Positions 1 through 5,375 of a stretch of 6,337 nucleotides of DNA are shown here, piece after piece (position 1 is the stretch's first letter; the number at the start of each line of letters is the position of its first letter). The notes beneath the pieces are model-generated. The model ran no database searches and was not told where the DNA came from. It saw only the letters and a program-made list of their open reading frames with translations. This stretch comes from Thermoanaerobacteraceae bacterium (GTDB taxonomy: Bacteria > Bacillota > Desulfotomaculia > Desulfotomaculales > Ammonificaceae): the NCBI GenBank assembly GCA_030016455.1, contig JASEJH010000094.1, positions 1 to 6,337 of the forward strand, in the 5' to 3' direction. The translations under genes were made by a program, and so were the position numbers.

Positions 1-86
1 TCCTATACTCCCCCTTAAAAGTAATACAACAAAAAGCGATAAATTCCGAGGACTCATTCAGCAAGATAGGACTTTTTTCCTAAATT

Positions 87-114
87 AAAAAATGGATTAT
101 CCTCCCAAGGAGGA
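87..114 (-). terminator. Possible weak terminator of the leftward DsrE-family gene
   Basis: Read on the minus strand, TCCTCC-TTG-GGAGGA forms a 6-bp GC-rich stem with a 3-nt loop (plus-strand 100-114). It is followed after 7 nt by a run of six T (A-run at plus-strand 87-92). It lies about 45 nt beyond the stop codon of the minus-strand gene, where a terminator would be expected. The gap between stem and T-run is longer than in a textbook intrinsic terminator, so the call is tentative. Confidence 0.4.
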
Positions 115-138
115 GAAACAAAGAAGCGGAGTCTTCCC

Positions 139-152
139 CCAAGGTTCCTTGG
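139..152. repeat. Short perfect inverted repeat just after the DsrE-family stop codon
   Basis: CCAAGG-TT-CCTTGG is a perfect palindrome with 6-base arms, starting 8 nt beyond the minus-strand stop codon. It is flanked by two direct copies of GGAGTCT (128-134 and 151-157). No T-run follows on either strand, so alone it is not a terminator; it might protect the 3' end of the mRNA or be chance. Confidence 0.35.
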
Positions 153-159
153 AGTCTCT

Positions 160-549
160 TTAAGGTTTGATATAAGCGTAACCCTCAGCCTGCTTCCTGG
201 CGATCTCGGTTATTCCTGCCGGGACCACCCTGATGAAGGAGGGAAGGTTTTCTTCCGGGATGGATTGGGCCCTCAGGGCGTTACGACAAAACGCAAAGTC
301 TACTCCTTGGGCGGCAAGCCTTTGTAGTTCTGTCTCCAGTGTTTCGCGCGAGAGGCTGCACCCCTTTTGTTGTTCTCTCAGTGCGGGTTTGCTCCCGAAA
401 GGGGTAACTCCCTCGCCGTTGGCTACCACTTCCACGAGTGGGTTTTCCTGGCCCACGTCATTCAGAAAGTTCGTTATGTTGGTCAGAACCACCGGCCACT
501 TGGCGGAATCATTGATGTGGAACAAAACCTTGAACCGGTCAATGGACAT
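160..549 (-). CDS. DsrE-family protein (DsrE/DsrF-like, COG1416-type)
   Basis: A 129-residue soluble protein with no signal peptide or membrane segment. The pattern is that of small single-domain DsrE-like proteins: an N-terminal beta strand and helix (KVLFHINDSAKWPVVLTNI, from residue 7), then VEVVANGEGV (about 39-48), a helix, GVDFAFCRNAL (82-92, Cys88) and the C-terminal VVPAGITEIARKQAEGYAYIKP block (108-129), which closely matches the family ending. The length is usual for the family. Relatives adopt the DsrE/YchN fold. Some DsrE proteins relay sulfur through a conserved cysteine, but many stand-alone members have no known role. Cys88 lies in the usual family position and Cys64 is a second cysteine; whether either is active is not known. 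The ATG start is supported by an AAGGGGGGA site about 7 nt upstream. It is transcribed away from the glucan genes and appears monocistronic in this window. I am confident of the family, not of a function. Confidence 0.85.
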   Translation of the reverse strand: MSIDRFKVLFHINDSAKWPVVLTNITNFLNDVGQENPLVEVVANGEGVTPFGSKPALREQQKGCSLSRETLETELQRLAAQGVDFAFCRNALRAQSIPEENLPSFIRVVPAGITEIARKQAEGYAYIKP

Positions 550-555
550 TTCCGG

Positions 556-565
556 CTCCCCCCTT
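556..565 (-). promoter_or_regulatory. Ribosome binding site of the DsrE-family gene
   Basis: On the minus strand AAGGGGGGAG lies 6 nt before the ATG whose first base is at 549. It differs from AAGGAGG by one base and supports this start. Confidence 0.6.
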
Positions 566-572
566 CGGGATT

Positions 573-581
573 ATTATACCA
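573..581 (-). promoter_or_regulatory. Extended -10 promoter of the DsrE-family gene
   Basis: Read on the minus strand, TGGTATAAT gives a perfect TATAAT (573-578) preceded by the TGn extension. No good -35 hexamer is found 16-18 nt upstream, which fits an extended -10 promoter. The predicted transcript start, about 7 nt further on near 566, would leave a leader of only about 17 nt that is almost all ribosome binding site. That leaves no room for a riboswitch or attenuator. Confidence 0.6.
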
Positions 582-698
582 CTTCGGTTAGGGATTGCGG
601 TCGGTTATCTGACAAAAAGGGAATGTGGGAATAAATCGGCCTCCAATGGTGTGTTCGAAAAGCTGTTCGCTCCCGGGCGTAAAGGCTCGTTGCGTTAT

Positions 699-748
699 TT
701 CTGCACGAATATTATATTCAGAAGAAATAGCCGAGTGCGTTGCCTCGG
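699..748. repeat. Two adjacent hairpins with an AT-rich 13-base palindrome
   Basis: TTCTG (699-703) pairs with CAGAA (719-723), and CCGAG (731-735) pairs with CTCGG (744-748). Overlapping the first hairpin is the perfect palindrome GAATAT-T-ATATTC (707-719). The palindrome reads TATAAT on the minus strand (711-716) and TATATT on the plus strand (713-718). On the plus strand TTGCGT lies at 690-695, exactly 17 nt before TATATT, a weak sigma-A-like arrangement. Either an operator, a promoter or an RNA structure would explain it; chance is also possible. Confidence 0.3.
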
Positions 749-803
749 AAGTTATGCCCGACGGTGGAGCAATTTCTCCTGCAGGAAGACGAAGATAAAA
801 ATA

Positions 804-836
804 CCGGTTGCGTTTGCAAAATGCGTTAGCAACTGG
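804..836. repeat. 8-bp inverted repeat, possible RNA hairpin
   Basis: CCGGTTGC (804-811) pairs with GCAACTGG (829-836) through eight pairs, one of them a G-U wobble. The 17-nt loop can itself form a 3-bp GCA/TGC stem (816-818 with 822-824). No T-run follows on either strand, so it is not an intrinsic terminator. Confidence 0.3.
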
Positions 837-994
837 CATACCAAGGCGTCCGAGGCCGACGGTTTCGATCGTGGTTTTTGCCCGCTCTTCCCGCTCGTTC
901 TTAAAGCCCTTTTCCCAGCCTGCGGCACTTCTGGAAGGACCCTTTACTTGAGTCTGCAATCTTGAGTATCATGGAGTATATGATTTTAGAGGAC

Positions 995-1024
995 GGGGTT
1001 GCTTAGGAATCCTTCAGGAACCCC
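995..1024. repeat. Nested inverted repeat GGGGTT/AACCCC
   Basis: GGGGTT (995-1000) pairs with AACCCC (1019-1024). Inside the 18-nt loop lies the small palindrome AGGA-A-TCCT (1005-1013). There is no downstream T-run on either strand, so termination is unlikely. Confidence 0.3.
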
Positions 1025-1050
1025 GGCGGCCAGAACCGGCGCTTTGAACC

Positions 1051-1066
1051 TGTGACCGCGGTTACA
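1051..1066. promoter_or_regulatory. CRP-like 16-bp palindrome, candidate operator
   Basis: TGTGACCGCGGTTACA has the form TGTGA-N6-TTACA. Seven of its eight base pairs are self-complementary, and it matches 9 of 10 fixed positions of the CRP-type consensus TGTGA-N6-TCACA. It lies about 290 nt before the malQ start in the gene-free interval. A regulator of the CRP/FNR family could bind it, but no such gene and no clear promoter are visible here, so the role is inferred from the pattern only. Confidence 0.3.
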
Positions 1067-1107
1067 TAGTACCCGGAGCAACAGGCTGTCGGAGGTTTAG
1101 CAAAGCC

Positions 1108-1141
1108 GGTGCGGCGGGAATAATATCCTCGGTCACGCACC
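1108..1141. repeat. Inverted repeat GGTGCG/CGCACC
   Basis: GGTGCG (1108-1113) and CGCACC (1136-1141) form a perfect 6-bp stem around a 22-nt loop. The loop contains TAATAT (1121-1126), which lies 18 nt after TTAGCA (1097-1102). That is a poor promoter-like pair, with 4 of 6 matches in each box. Confidence 0.25.
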
Positions 1142-1355
1142 CTGCCTCTGGCATTGGCCCGAATCGGTGCAAAGAATTTCGCCGGGGCGCGCGCTCCCTG
1201 AGTTTTCGCTCGTCCAGGCATTGGACAACGGGAAAATGCAGGCAGTACCGCTCTCTGCACTGTTTTCCGCAGGTTACAACCGGGAGCTGAAAAAGGTAGG
1301 GGCTTGACTACTTCCACTGTGTAAGGTCCCGGCCACAACGTTTGGGGATGATTCC

Positions 1356-3413
1356 GTGACGGAAACGCAAATCCGGCAGCTTCATCAACTGGCCCAACTC
1401 TACGGTGTGGAAACGGCCTACTACAACGTGACGGGCCTCCGCCAACAGGCTGCACCGCACGCGCTCCTTGCCGTGCTCCGCGCGCTGGGAGCGCCGGTGG
1501 AAAAGAGGGCGGACGTTTGTGCCGCTATCCGGGAACGCCGGCGAAAGAAACTGGAGCGCCGCTGTGAACCGGTAGCCGTGACCTGGGACGGGGAGCCGCT
1601 GGAGATCGAGGTGCGTCTTCCTGTGCCGCAGGCGGAAGGTTCGGGCGAATGCGTCCTCGAACTGGAAGACGGCGCGGTCCGCCGCTGGACCTGCCACCTG
1701 GCTGACCTGAGCGAGACGCGGGCAGCTCAGGTCGAGGGTGACCACTACGTGGTAAAGCAACTCCGCCTGCCCCCCGGGTTGCCCTGGGGATACCACCGGC
1801 TCACCCTGATCTTCCCGGACGGCGTGTCGGAAACACTTGTGATTGCCGCACCGCGGCAGGCTTATACTTCTCTCGCCGGACCCGGGGGCAAAACCTGGGG
1901 GGTTTTCCTTCCGCTTTACGCCCTTCACTCCGCTCGCAGTTGGGGCGCAGGCGATTTCGGCGACCTGCAAGCCCTGTTGGACTGGGTCCGGGAACGGGGA
2001 GGCAGCCTAGTCGGCACCCTGCCGCTGCTGGCCGCCTTCCTGGACGAACCCTTCGAGCCCAGCCCGTACTTGCCGGTCAGCCGCCTTTTCTGGAACGAGT
2101 TCTACCTGGATCTCACCCGGATACCGGAACTGGACCGGTGCCCGGCCGCCCGGGACCTGCTTTCCTCACCCGCGGTGCAGCACGAAATCGCCGCCCTGCA
2201 GGATGTGCCCCTGGTGGACTACCGCCGCGTAATGGCCTTAAAACGCCGGGTTCTGGAACACCTGTCACGCTGTTGTTTTTCCGCGGAGTCCGGACGGCAG
2301 GCCGACCTGCGGCGTTGGGCGGCCGAACACCCGGCAGCGCAAGACTACGCACGCTTCCGGGCTACCGCCGAAAGGCAGCGCTCCGGCTGGCCGGCTTGGC
2401 CCGACCGCCTGCGCGCGGGGGTCCTCCGGGAAGAAGACCGCGACCCGGACGCGGAACGGTACCACCTTTACGTCCAGTGGCTGGCCGACGAACAGCTTAA
2501 ATCCCTCGCGGAACAGGCCCGCCAGGGCGGCCCCGGGCTCTACCTCGACCTGCCCCTAGGGGTGCACGGCGGCGGTTACGACGTCTGGCGGGAGCGGGCC
2601 GCCTTCGCCCTGGAAGCCAGCACCGGTGCACCGCCCGACCCGTTCTTCAGCGAGGGTCAAAACTGGGGCTTCCCGCCGCTGCACCCGGAGGGAATCCGCG
2701 AACAGGGTTACCGTTATTACATCGCCTGTCTCCGGAATCACCTCCGGCACGCCCGGGTGCTGCGCCTGGACCACGTGATGGGGCTGCACCGTCTCTTCTG
2801 GATACCGGAGGGTCTCGCGGCGCGCGAAGGGGTCTACGTCCGCTACCAAGCCGAGGAGTTTTACGCCATCCTCAGCCTCGAGTCCCACCGGCACCAGGCG
2901 GTGATCGTGGGCGAAGACCTGGGTACCGTGCCCCATCACGTCCGGACGGCCATGGGCAGGCACAAAATCAACCGGATGTACATTCTTCCGTTTGAATTCA
3001 CCGGGAACCCCGGCAGGGCGTTGCACCCAATACCCGCAGACGCTTTGGCCAGTTTGAACACCCACGACATGCCTCCTTTCGCCGCCTTCTGGTTGAAGGA
3101 GCCGTCGAAAATGCGCTCCGCTCTGACCTCCTTCCTGCGCAGCGAAGGTTGGCTGGAAGCGGAAGGTGAAGACCTAAAGGCTGCTCTCCGGGCGTGCCTG
3201 GCCTACCTTTCCGCCAGCCCGGCCCGCATTGTCCTGGTAAACTTAGAGGACCTGTGGCTGGAAACGGCTTCTCAGAATGTCCCGGGCACCGCCGGCGAAC
3301 ATCCCAGTTGGCGGCGGAAGGCGCGCCACGCCTTCGAAAAGTTCAGCCGGATGCCCGAAGTCCTGCAAATACTAAAGGAGATAGACTACCTGAGGAGGAA
3401 TACGCACCAGTGA
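1356..3413 (+). CDS. malQ: 4-alpha-glucanotransferase (amylomaltase, GH77), long form
   Basis: A 685-residue cytoplasmic enzyme that transfers alpha-1,4-glucan segments between malto-oligosaccharides, releasing glucose and reshaping chain lengths in maltodextrin and glycogen metabolism (EC 2.4.1.25). Residues 1 to about 165 form an extra N-terminal region (LAQLYGVETAYYNVTG, then a beta-rich part) typical of the long MalQ group. The GH77 barrel follows, from LYALHSARSWGAGDFGDL (about 187-204) onward. By family knowledge the catalytic residues are Asp472 (RLDH, nucleophile), Glu520 (GEDLGTVP, acid/base) and Asp571 (NTHDMPPF, transition-state stabiliser); all are present. NVPGTAGEHPSWRRK (641-655) is the family's late motif. 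The GTG start is the only start codon downstream of an in-frame TGA at 1305, and the N-terminal family pattern begins there. The ribosome binding site is weak (GGGGATGA, 1344-1351). It appears intact and probably heads the glucan/trehalose operon. Confidence 0.95.
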   Translation: MTETQIRQLHQLAQLYGVETAYYNVTGLRQQAAPHALLAVLRALGAPVEKRADVCAAIRERRRKKLERRCEPVAVTWDGEPLEIEVRLPVPQAEGSGECVLELEDGAVRRWTCHLADLSETRAAQVEGDHYVVKQLRLPPGLPWGYHRLTLIFPDGVSETLVIAAPRQAYTSLAGPGGKTWGVFLPLYALHSARSWGAGDFGDLQALLDWVRERGGSLVGTLPLLAAFLDEPFEPSPYLPVSRLFWNEFYLDLTRIPELDRCPAARDLLSSPAVQHEIAALQDVPLVDYRRVMALKRRVLEHLSRCCFSAESGRQADLRRWAAEHPAAQDYARFRATAERQRSGWPAWPDRLRAGVLREEDRDPDAERYHLYVQWLADEQLKSLAEQARQGGPGLYLDLPLGVHGGGYDVWRERAAFALEASTGAPPDPFFSEGQNWGFPPLHPEGIREQGYRYYIACLRNHLRHARVLRLDHVMGLHRLFWIPEGLAAREGVYVRYQAEEFYAILSLESHRHQAVIVGEDLGTVPHHVRTAMGRHKINRMYILPFEFTGNPGRALHPIPADALASLNTHDMPPFAAFWLKEPSKMRSALTSFLRSEGWLEAEGEDLKAALRACLAYLSASPARIVLVNLEDLWLETASQNVPGTAGEHPSWRRKARHAFEKFSRMPEVLQILKEIDYLRRNTHQ
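3393..3398 (+). promoter_or_regulatory. AGGAGG ribosome-binding-like site inside the malQ 3' end
   Basis: AGGAGG within the last malQ codons lies 11 nt before a GTG (3410) that overlaps the malQ stop. It also encodes Arg-Arg of MalQ, so the match may be incidental. It is the only start signal for the small frame that follows. Confidence 0.35.
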
Positions 3414-3520
3414 CCGGCTCCCGGTACAGAATTCCACCGACCGGCCGGGAAAGACCGTATTTGCGCCCGGACTTTTCCGCCGCCGGACGGACCCGCCGGC
3501 TCAAGGAGGTCGCTCAATGA
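3410..3520 (+). CDS. Candidate 36-residue small protein bridging malQ and treZ
   Basis: A GTG-started frame of 36 codons exactly fills the malQ-treZ gap. Its start overlaps the malQ stop as GTGA (3410-3413), and its TGA stop overlaps the treZ start as ATGA (3517-3520). AGGAGG lies 11 nt upstream. The product would be strongly basic (8 Arg, 1 Lys) and rich in proline and glycine, without a membrane segment or signal peptide; it begins MTGSRYRIPPTGRERPY. I recognise no family. Two roles are possible: a real small protein, or a translated leader that couples malQ translation to treZ by carrying ribosomes to the treZ ribosome binding site. Against it, a frame this short is often open by chance in GC-rich DNA, and in this phase the frame is open well back into malQ. 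No sign of a malQ frameshift is seen, because the MalQ C-terminus looks complete. Confidence 0.3.
   Translation: MTGSRYRIPPTGRERPYLRPDFSAAGRTRRLKEVAQ
3503..3510 (+). promoter_or_regulatory. Strong ribosome binding site of treZ
   Basis: AAGGAGGT lies 6 nt before the treZ ATG. It is a full-strength Shine-Dalgarno and fixes the start at 3517, excluding a longer N-terminus into the malQ gap. It is much stronger than the site before malQ. Confidence 0.85.
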
Positions 3521-5367
3521 ACGCGGAGTTAACCCTGGGCGCCGTCTACCTGGGCGAAAACCGCTGCCGGTTTCGCGTGTGGGCCCCCCTGGCCGGCAAC
3601 GTCGCGGTGCACATCGTCGCTCCCCGGGAACAACTGATTCCGCTCGCCCGGGAAAAACGGGGTTACCACCATGGGGTGTTAGAAGGGATTGCACCCGGCA
3701 GCCTCTATTTCTATGTGCTCGACGGCAAAAGGGAGCGGCCCGATCCGGCGTCACGGTGCCAGCCGCAGGGCGTCCACGGCCCGTCCCAGGTAGTGGACCC
3801 GTACGCCTTCACCTGGTCGGACGGTTGCTGGTTCGGGCGCGCGCAGGAAGAGCTGGTCTTTTATGAACTCCACGTCGGCACCTTTACACCCGAGGGCACC
3901 TTTGACGCGATCATCCCGCACCTCGACGAGCTGAGCGCCCTGGGGATCACCGCCATTGAACTCATGCCCGTGGCCCAGTTTCCGGGCAGCCGGAACTGGG
4001 GGTACGACGGGGTTTACCCCTTTGCCGTGCAGAACTCTTACGGCGGCCCGGAAGGCCTGCGGCGGCTGGTAGACGCCTGCCACCGGCGCCGGCTGGCGGT
4101 CTTTCTCGACGTGGTTTACAACCACCTGGGACCCGAGGGAAATTACTTGGGGGATTTCGCACCCTACTTTACCGACCGCTACCGCACCCCCTGGGGCCGG
4201 GCGGTCAATCTCGACGGACCCGGCAGCGACGAGGTGCGGCGCTTCTTTATTGAAAACGCCCTGTACTGGCTGGCGGAGTTTCACCTCGACGGCCTCCGGC
4301 TGGACGCTGTCCACGCCATCTTCGACTTCTCGGCATTCCATTTCCTGGAAGAACTGGCCGCCGCGGTGCACCGGCAGGCCGAAAAGCTGGGGCGGCGCGT
4401 CTACGTGATCGCCGAAAGCGACCTGAACGACGCCCGGCTGATCCGGCCGCGGGCACTGGGCGGTTACGGTCTGGACGCCCAGTGGAGCGACGACTTCCAC
4501 CACTCCCTGCACGCCCTGCTGACCGGGGAACGAAACGGGTACTACCGGGATTTCGGCGGGCTCCGGCAAATGGCCAAGGCCTTTTCCGAAGGTTTTGTCT
4601 ACACCGGCCAGTATTCTGCTTACCGCGGCCGGCGGCACGGCAATTCAACCCGGCTTTGTAACGCCCACCGGTTCGTGGTTTTCGCGCAGAACCACGACCA
4701 GGTCGGCAACCGCGCCCGCGGCGAGCGTCTCAGCACCCTGGTCTCCTTTGCCGCGCTGAAATTAGCGGCCGGTGCCGTTCTCCTGTCTCCTTTTTTGCCC
4801 CTGCTGTTCATGGGTGAGGAGTACGGCGAGACCGCGCCCTTCCAGTACTTCACCAGCCATACGGACCCGGAGTTGGCCGAGGCGGTGCGGCGCGGCCGGC
4901 GGGAAGAGTTTACCGCATTCGAGTGGGGGGACGGCGTGCCCGACCCGCAGGACGAGGAAACCTTCCTGCGCTCTAAGCTCCGGCGGGAGCTGTACCGGCA
5001 GGGGGAGCACCGGGTCCTTTTCGAGTTCTACCGGGAACTGATCCGGTTGCGCCGGGAAGTCCCGGCTTTATCGAACCTGGACCGGGAGGCCATGGAGGTA
5101 GTTCCTTTGGAGCGAGAACGGTTGCTCTTCGTCCGGCGCTGGAGTGCCGGCGCCGAAGTGGCCATGTTTTTTTCCTTCGCAGAAACCCGGAAAACCGTCA
5201 CTTTACCGTTGCCGGCGGGAAAATGGCGCAAGCTTCTGGACGCTGCAGACGAGCGGTGGCTCGGCGGCGGCAGTCCGGTTCCCGCTGTACTCGAGTCCGG
5301 GGGAGAAGCAACCGTAACCCTTAACCCCCTGGCATGCATATTGTTCTTGCAAACGAAGGAGGGGTGA
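3517..5367 (+). CDS. treZ: Malto-oligosyltrehalose trehalohydrolase (GH13)
   Basis: A 616-residue cytoplasmic enzyme that hydrolyses maltooligosyl trehalose to free trehalose and a shortened maltodextrin (EC 3.2.1.141), the second step of the TreY-TreZ route. Residues 1 to about 100 form an N-terminal beta-sandwich (RFRVWAPLAGNVAVHI) ending in the TreZ-typical RPDPASRCQPQGVHGPSQVVDP (73-94). The GH13 barrel follows, with AQFPGSRNWGYDGV (153-166), region I DVVYNH (198-203), region II GLRLDAVHAI with nucleophile Asp263, region III VIAESDLND with acid/base Glu300, and region IV FAQNHDQVGNR with Asp394. The QNHDQVGNR form, AQWSDDFHHSLHALLTGE (321-338) and LFMGEEYGETAPFQYF (430-445) separate TreZ from glycogen branching and debranching enzymes. 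A C-terminal beta domain covers roughly 520-616. Length and catalytic residues are normal. It follows malQ in the same direction and precedes the GH57 gene by 8 nt. No treY is seen in the window. Confidence 0.96.
   Translation: MNAELTLGAVYLGENRCRFRVWAPLAGNVAVHIVAPREQLIPLAREKRGYHHGVLEGIAPGSLYFYVLDGKRERPDPASRCQPQGVHGPSQVVDPYAFTWSDGCWFGRAQEELVFYELHVGTFTPEGTFDAIIPHLDELSALGITAIELMPVAQFPGSRNWGYDGVYPFAVQNSYGGPEGLRRLVDACHRRRLAVFLDVVYNHLGPEGNYLGDFAPYFTDRYRTPWGRAVNLDGPGSDEVRRFFIENALYWLAEFHLDGLRLDAVHAIFDFSAFHFLEELAAAVHRQAEKLGRRVYVIAESDLNDARLIRPRALGGYGLDAQWSDDFHHSLHALLTGERNGYYRDFGGLRQMAKAFSEGFVYTGQYSAYRGRRHGNSTRLCNAHRFVVFAQNHDQVGNRARGERLSTLVSFAALKLAAGAVLLSPFLPLLFMGEEYGETAPFQYFTSHTDPELAEAVRRGRREEFTAFEWGDGVPDPQDEETFLRSKLRRELYRQGEHRVLFEFYRELIRLRREVPALSNLDREAMEVVPLERERLLFVRRWSAGAEVAMFFSFAETRKTVTLPLPAGKWRKLLDAADERWLGGGSPVPAVLESGGEATVTLNPLACILFLQTKEG
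5357..5367 (+). promoter_or_regulatory. Ribosome binding site of the GH57 gene, inside the treZ end
   Basis: AGGAGGGGTGA covers the last treZ codons and its stop. Depending on which part pairs with 16S rRNA, it lies 8-13 nt before the ATG at 5376. An in-frame TAG (5373-5375) directly precedes that ATG, so no longer start is possible. The overlap with the treZ end suggests translational coupling. Confidence 0.7.
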
Positions 5368-5375
5368 GAATTTAG

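Larger units (their letters stand above)
590..1340. other. Long gene-free interval with inverted repeats
   Basis: About 750 bases between the DsrE-family promoter and malQ contain no gene I can support. Two minus-strand frames are open here (588-959, TTG start without a ribosome binding site; and 1003 to beyond 1340, running antisense into malQ). Neither translation resembles a family I know. The plus-strand frame 651-965 is equally unconvincing. The base composition is more mixed than in the neighbouring genes. Several inverted repeats, listed separately, suggest RNA structure, an operator, or the remains of a repeated element or decayed gene. No tRNA, RNase P, tmRNA or SRP RNA signature was recognised, and no convincing malQ promoter was found. 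Confidence 0.5.

Noticed and set aside
233..634. 133-codon plus-strand frame opposite the DsrE-family gene
   Set aside because: It covers the DsrE-family gene in antisense. The minus-strand gene has a clear family match, promoter and ribosome binding site.
651..965. 104-codon plus-strand frame in the gene-free interval
   Set aside because: It has no ribosome binding site, no recognisable domain and a composition unlike the neighbouring genes.
1051..1066. Catabolite-response (cre) site for CcpA
   Set aside because: The outer TG and CA are 16 bases apart end to end instead of 14, and the centre is GC, so it fits the CRP-like form better than cre.
1304..1332. TTGACT at 1304-1309 as a malQ -35 box
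   Set aside because: The bases 16-18 nt downstream are GTCCCGG-like, with no resemblance to TATAAT, so no promoter is called.
1308..1970. 220-codon open frame on the minus strand over the malQ start
   Set aside because: It is antisense to the conserved MalQ N-terminal region and has no family resemblance.
3410..3520. Programmed or accidental frameshift extending malQ into the gap
   Set aside because: The in-frame MalQ C-terminus follows the conserved NVPGT...WRRK block at a normal distance and no slippery sequence is apparent near the stop. An independent small frame or chance explains the open phase better.
3751..4638. 295-codon open frame on the minus strand
   Set aside because: It is entirely antisense to the catalytic part of treZ, with composition typical of a mirrored GC-rich gene and no recognisable domain.
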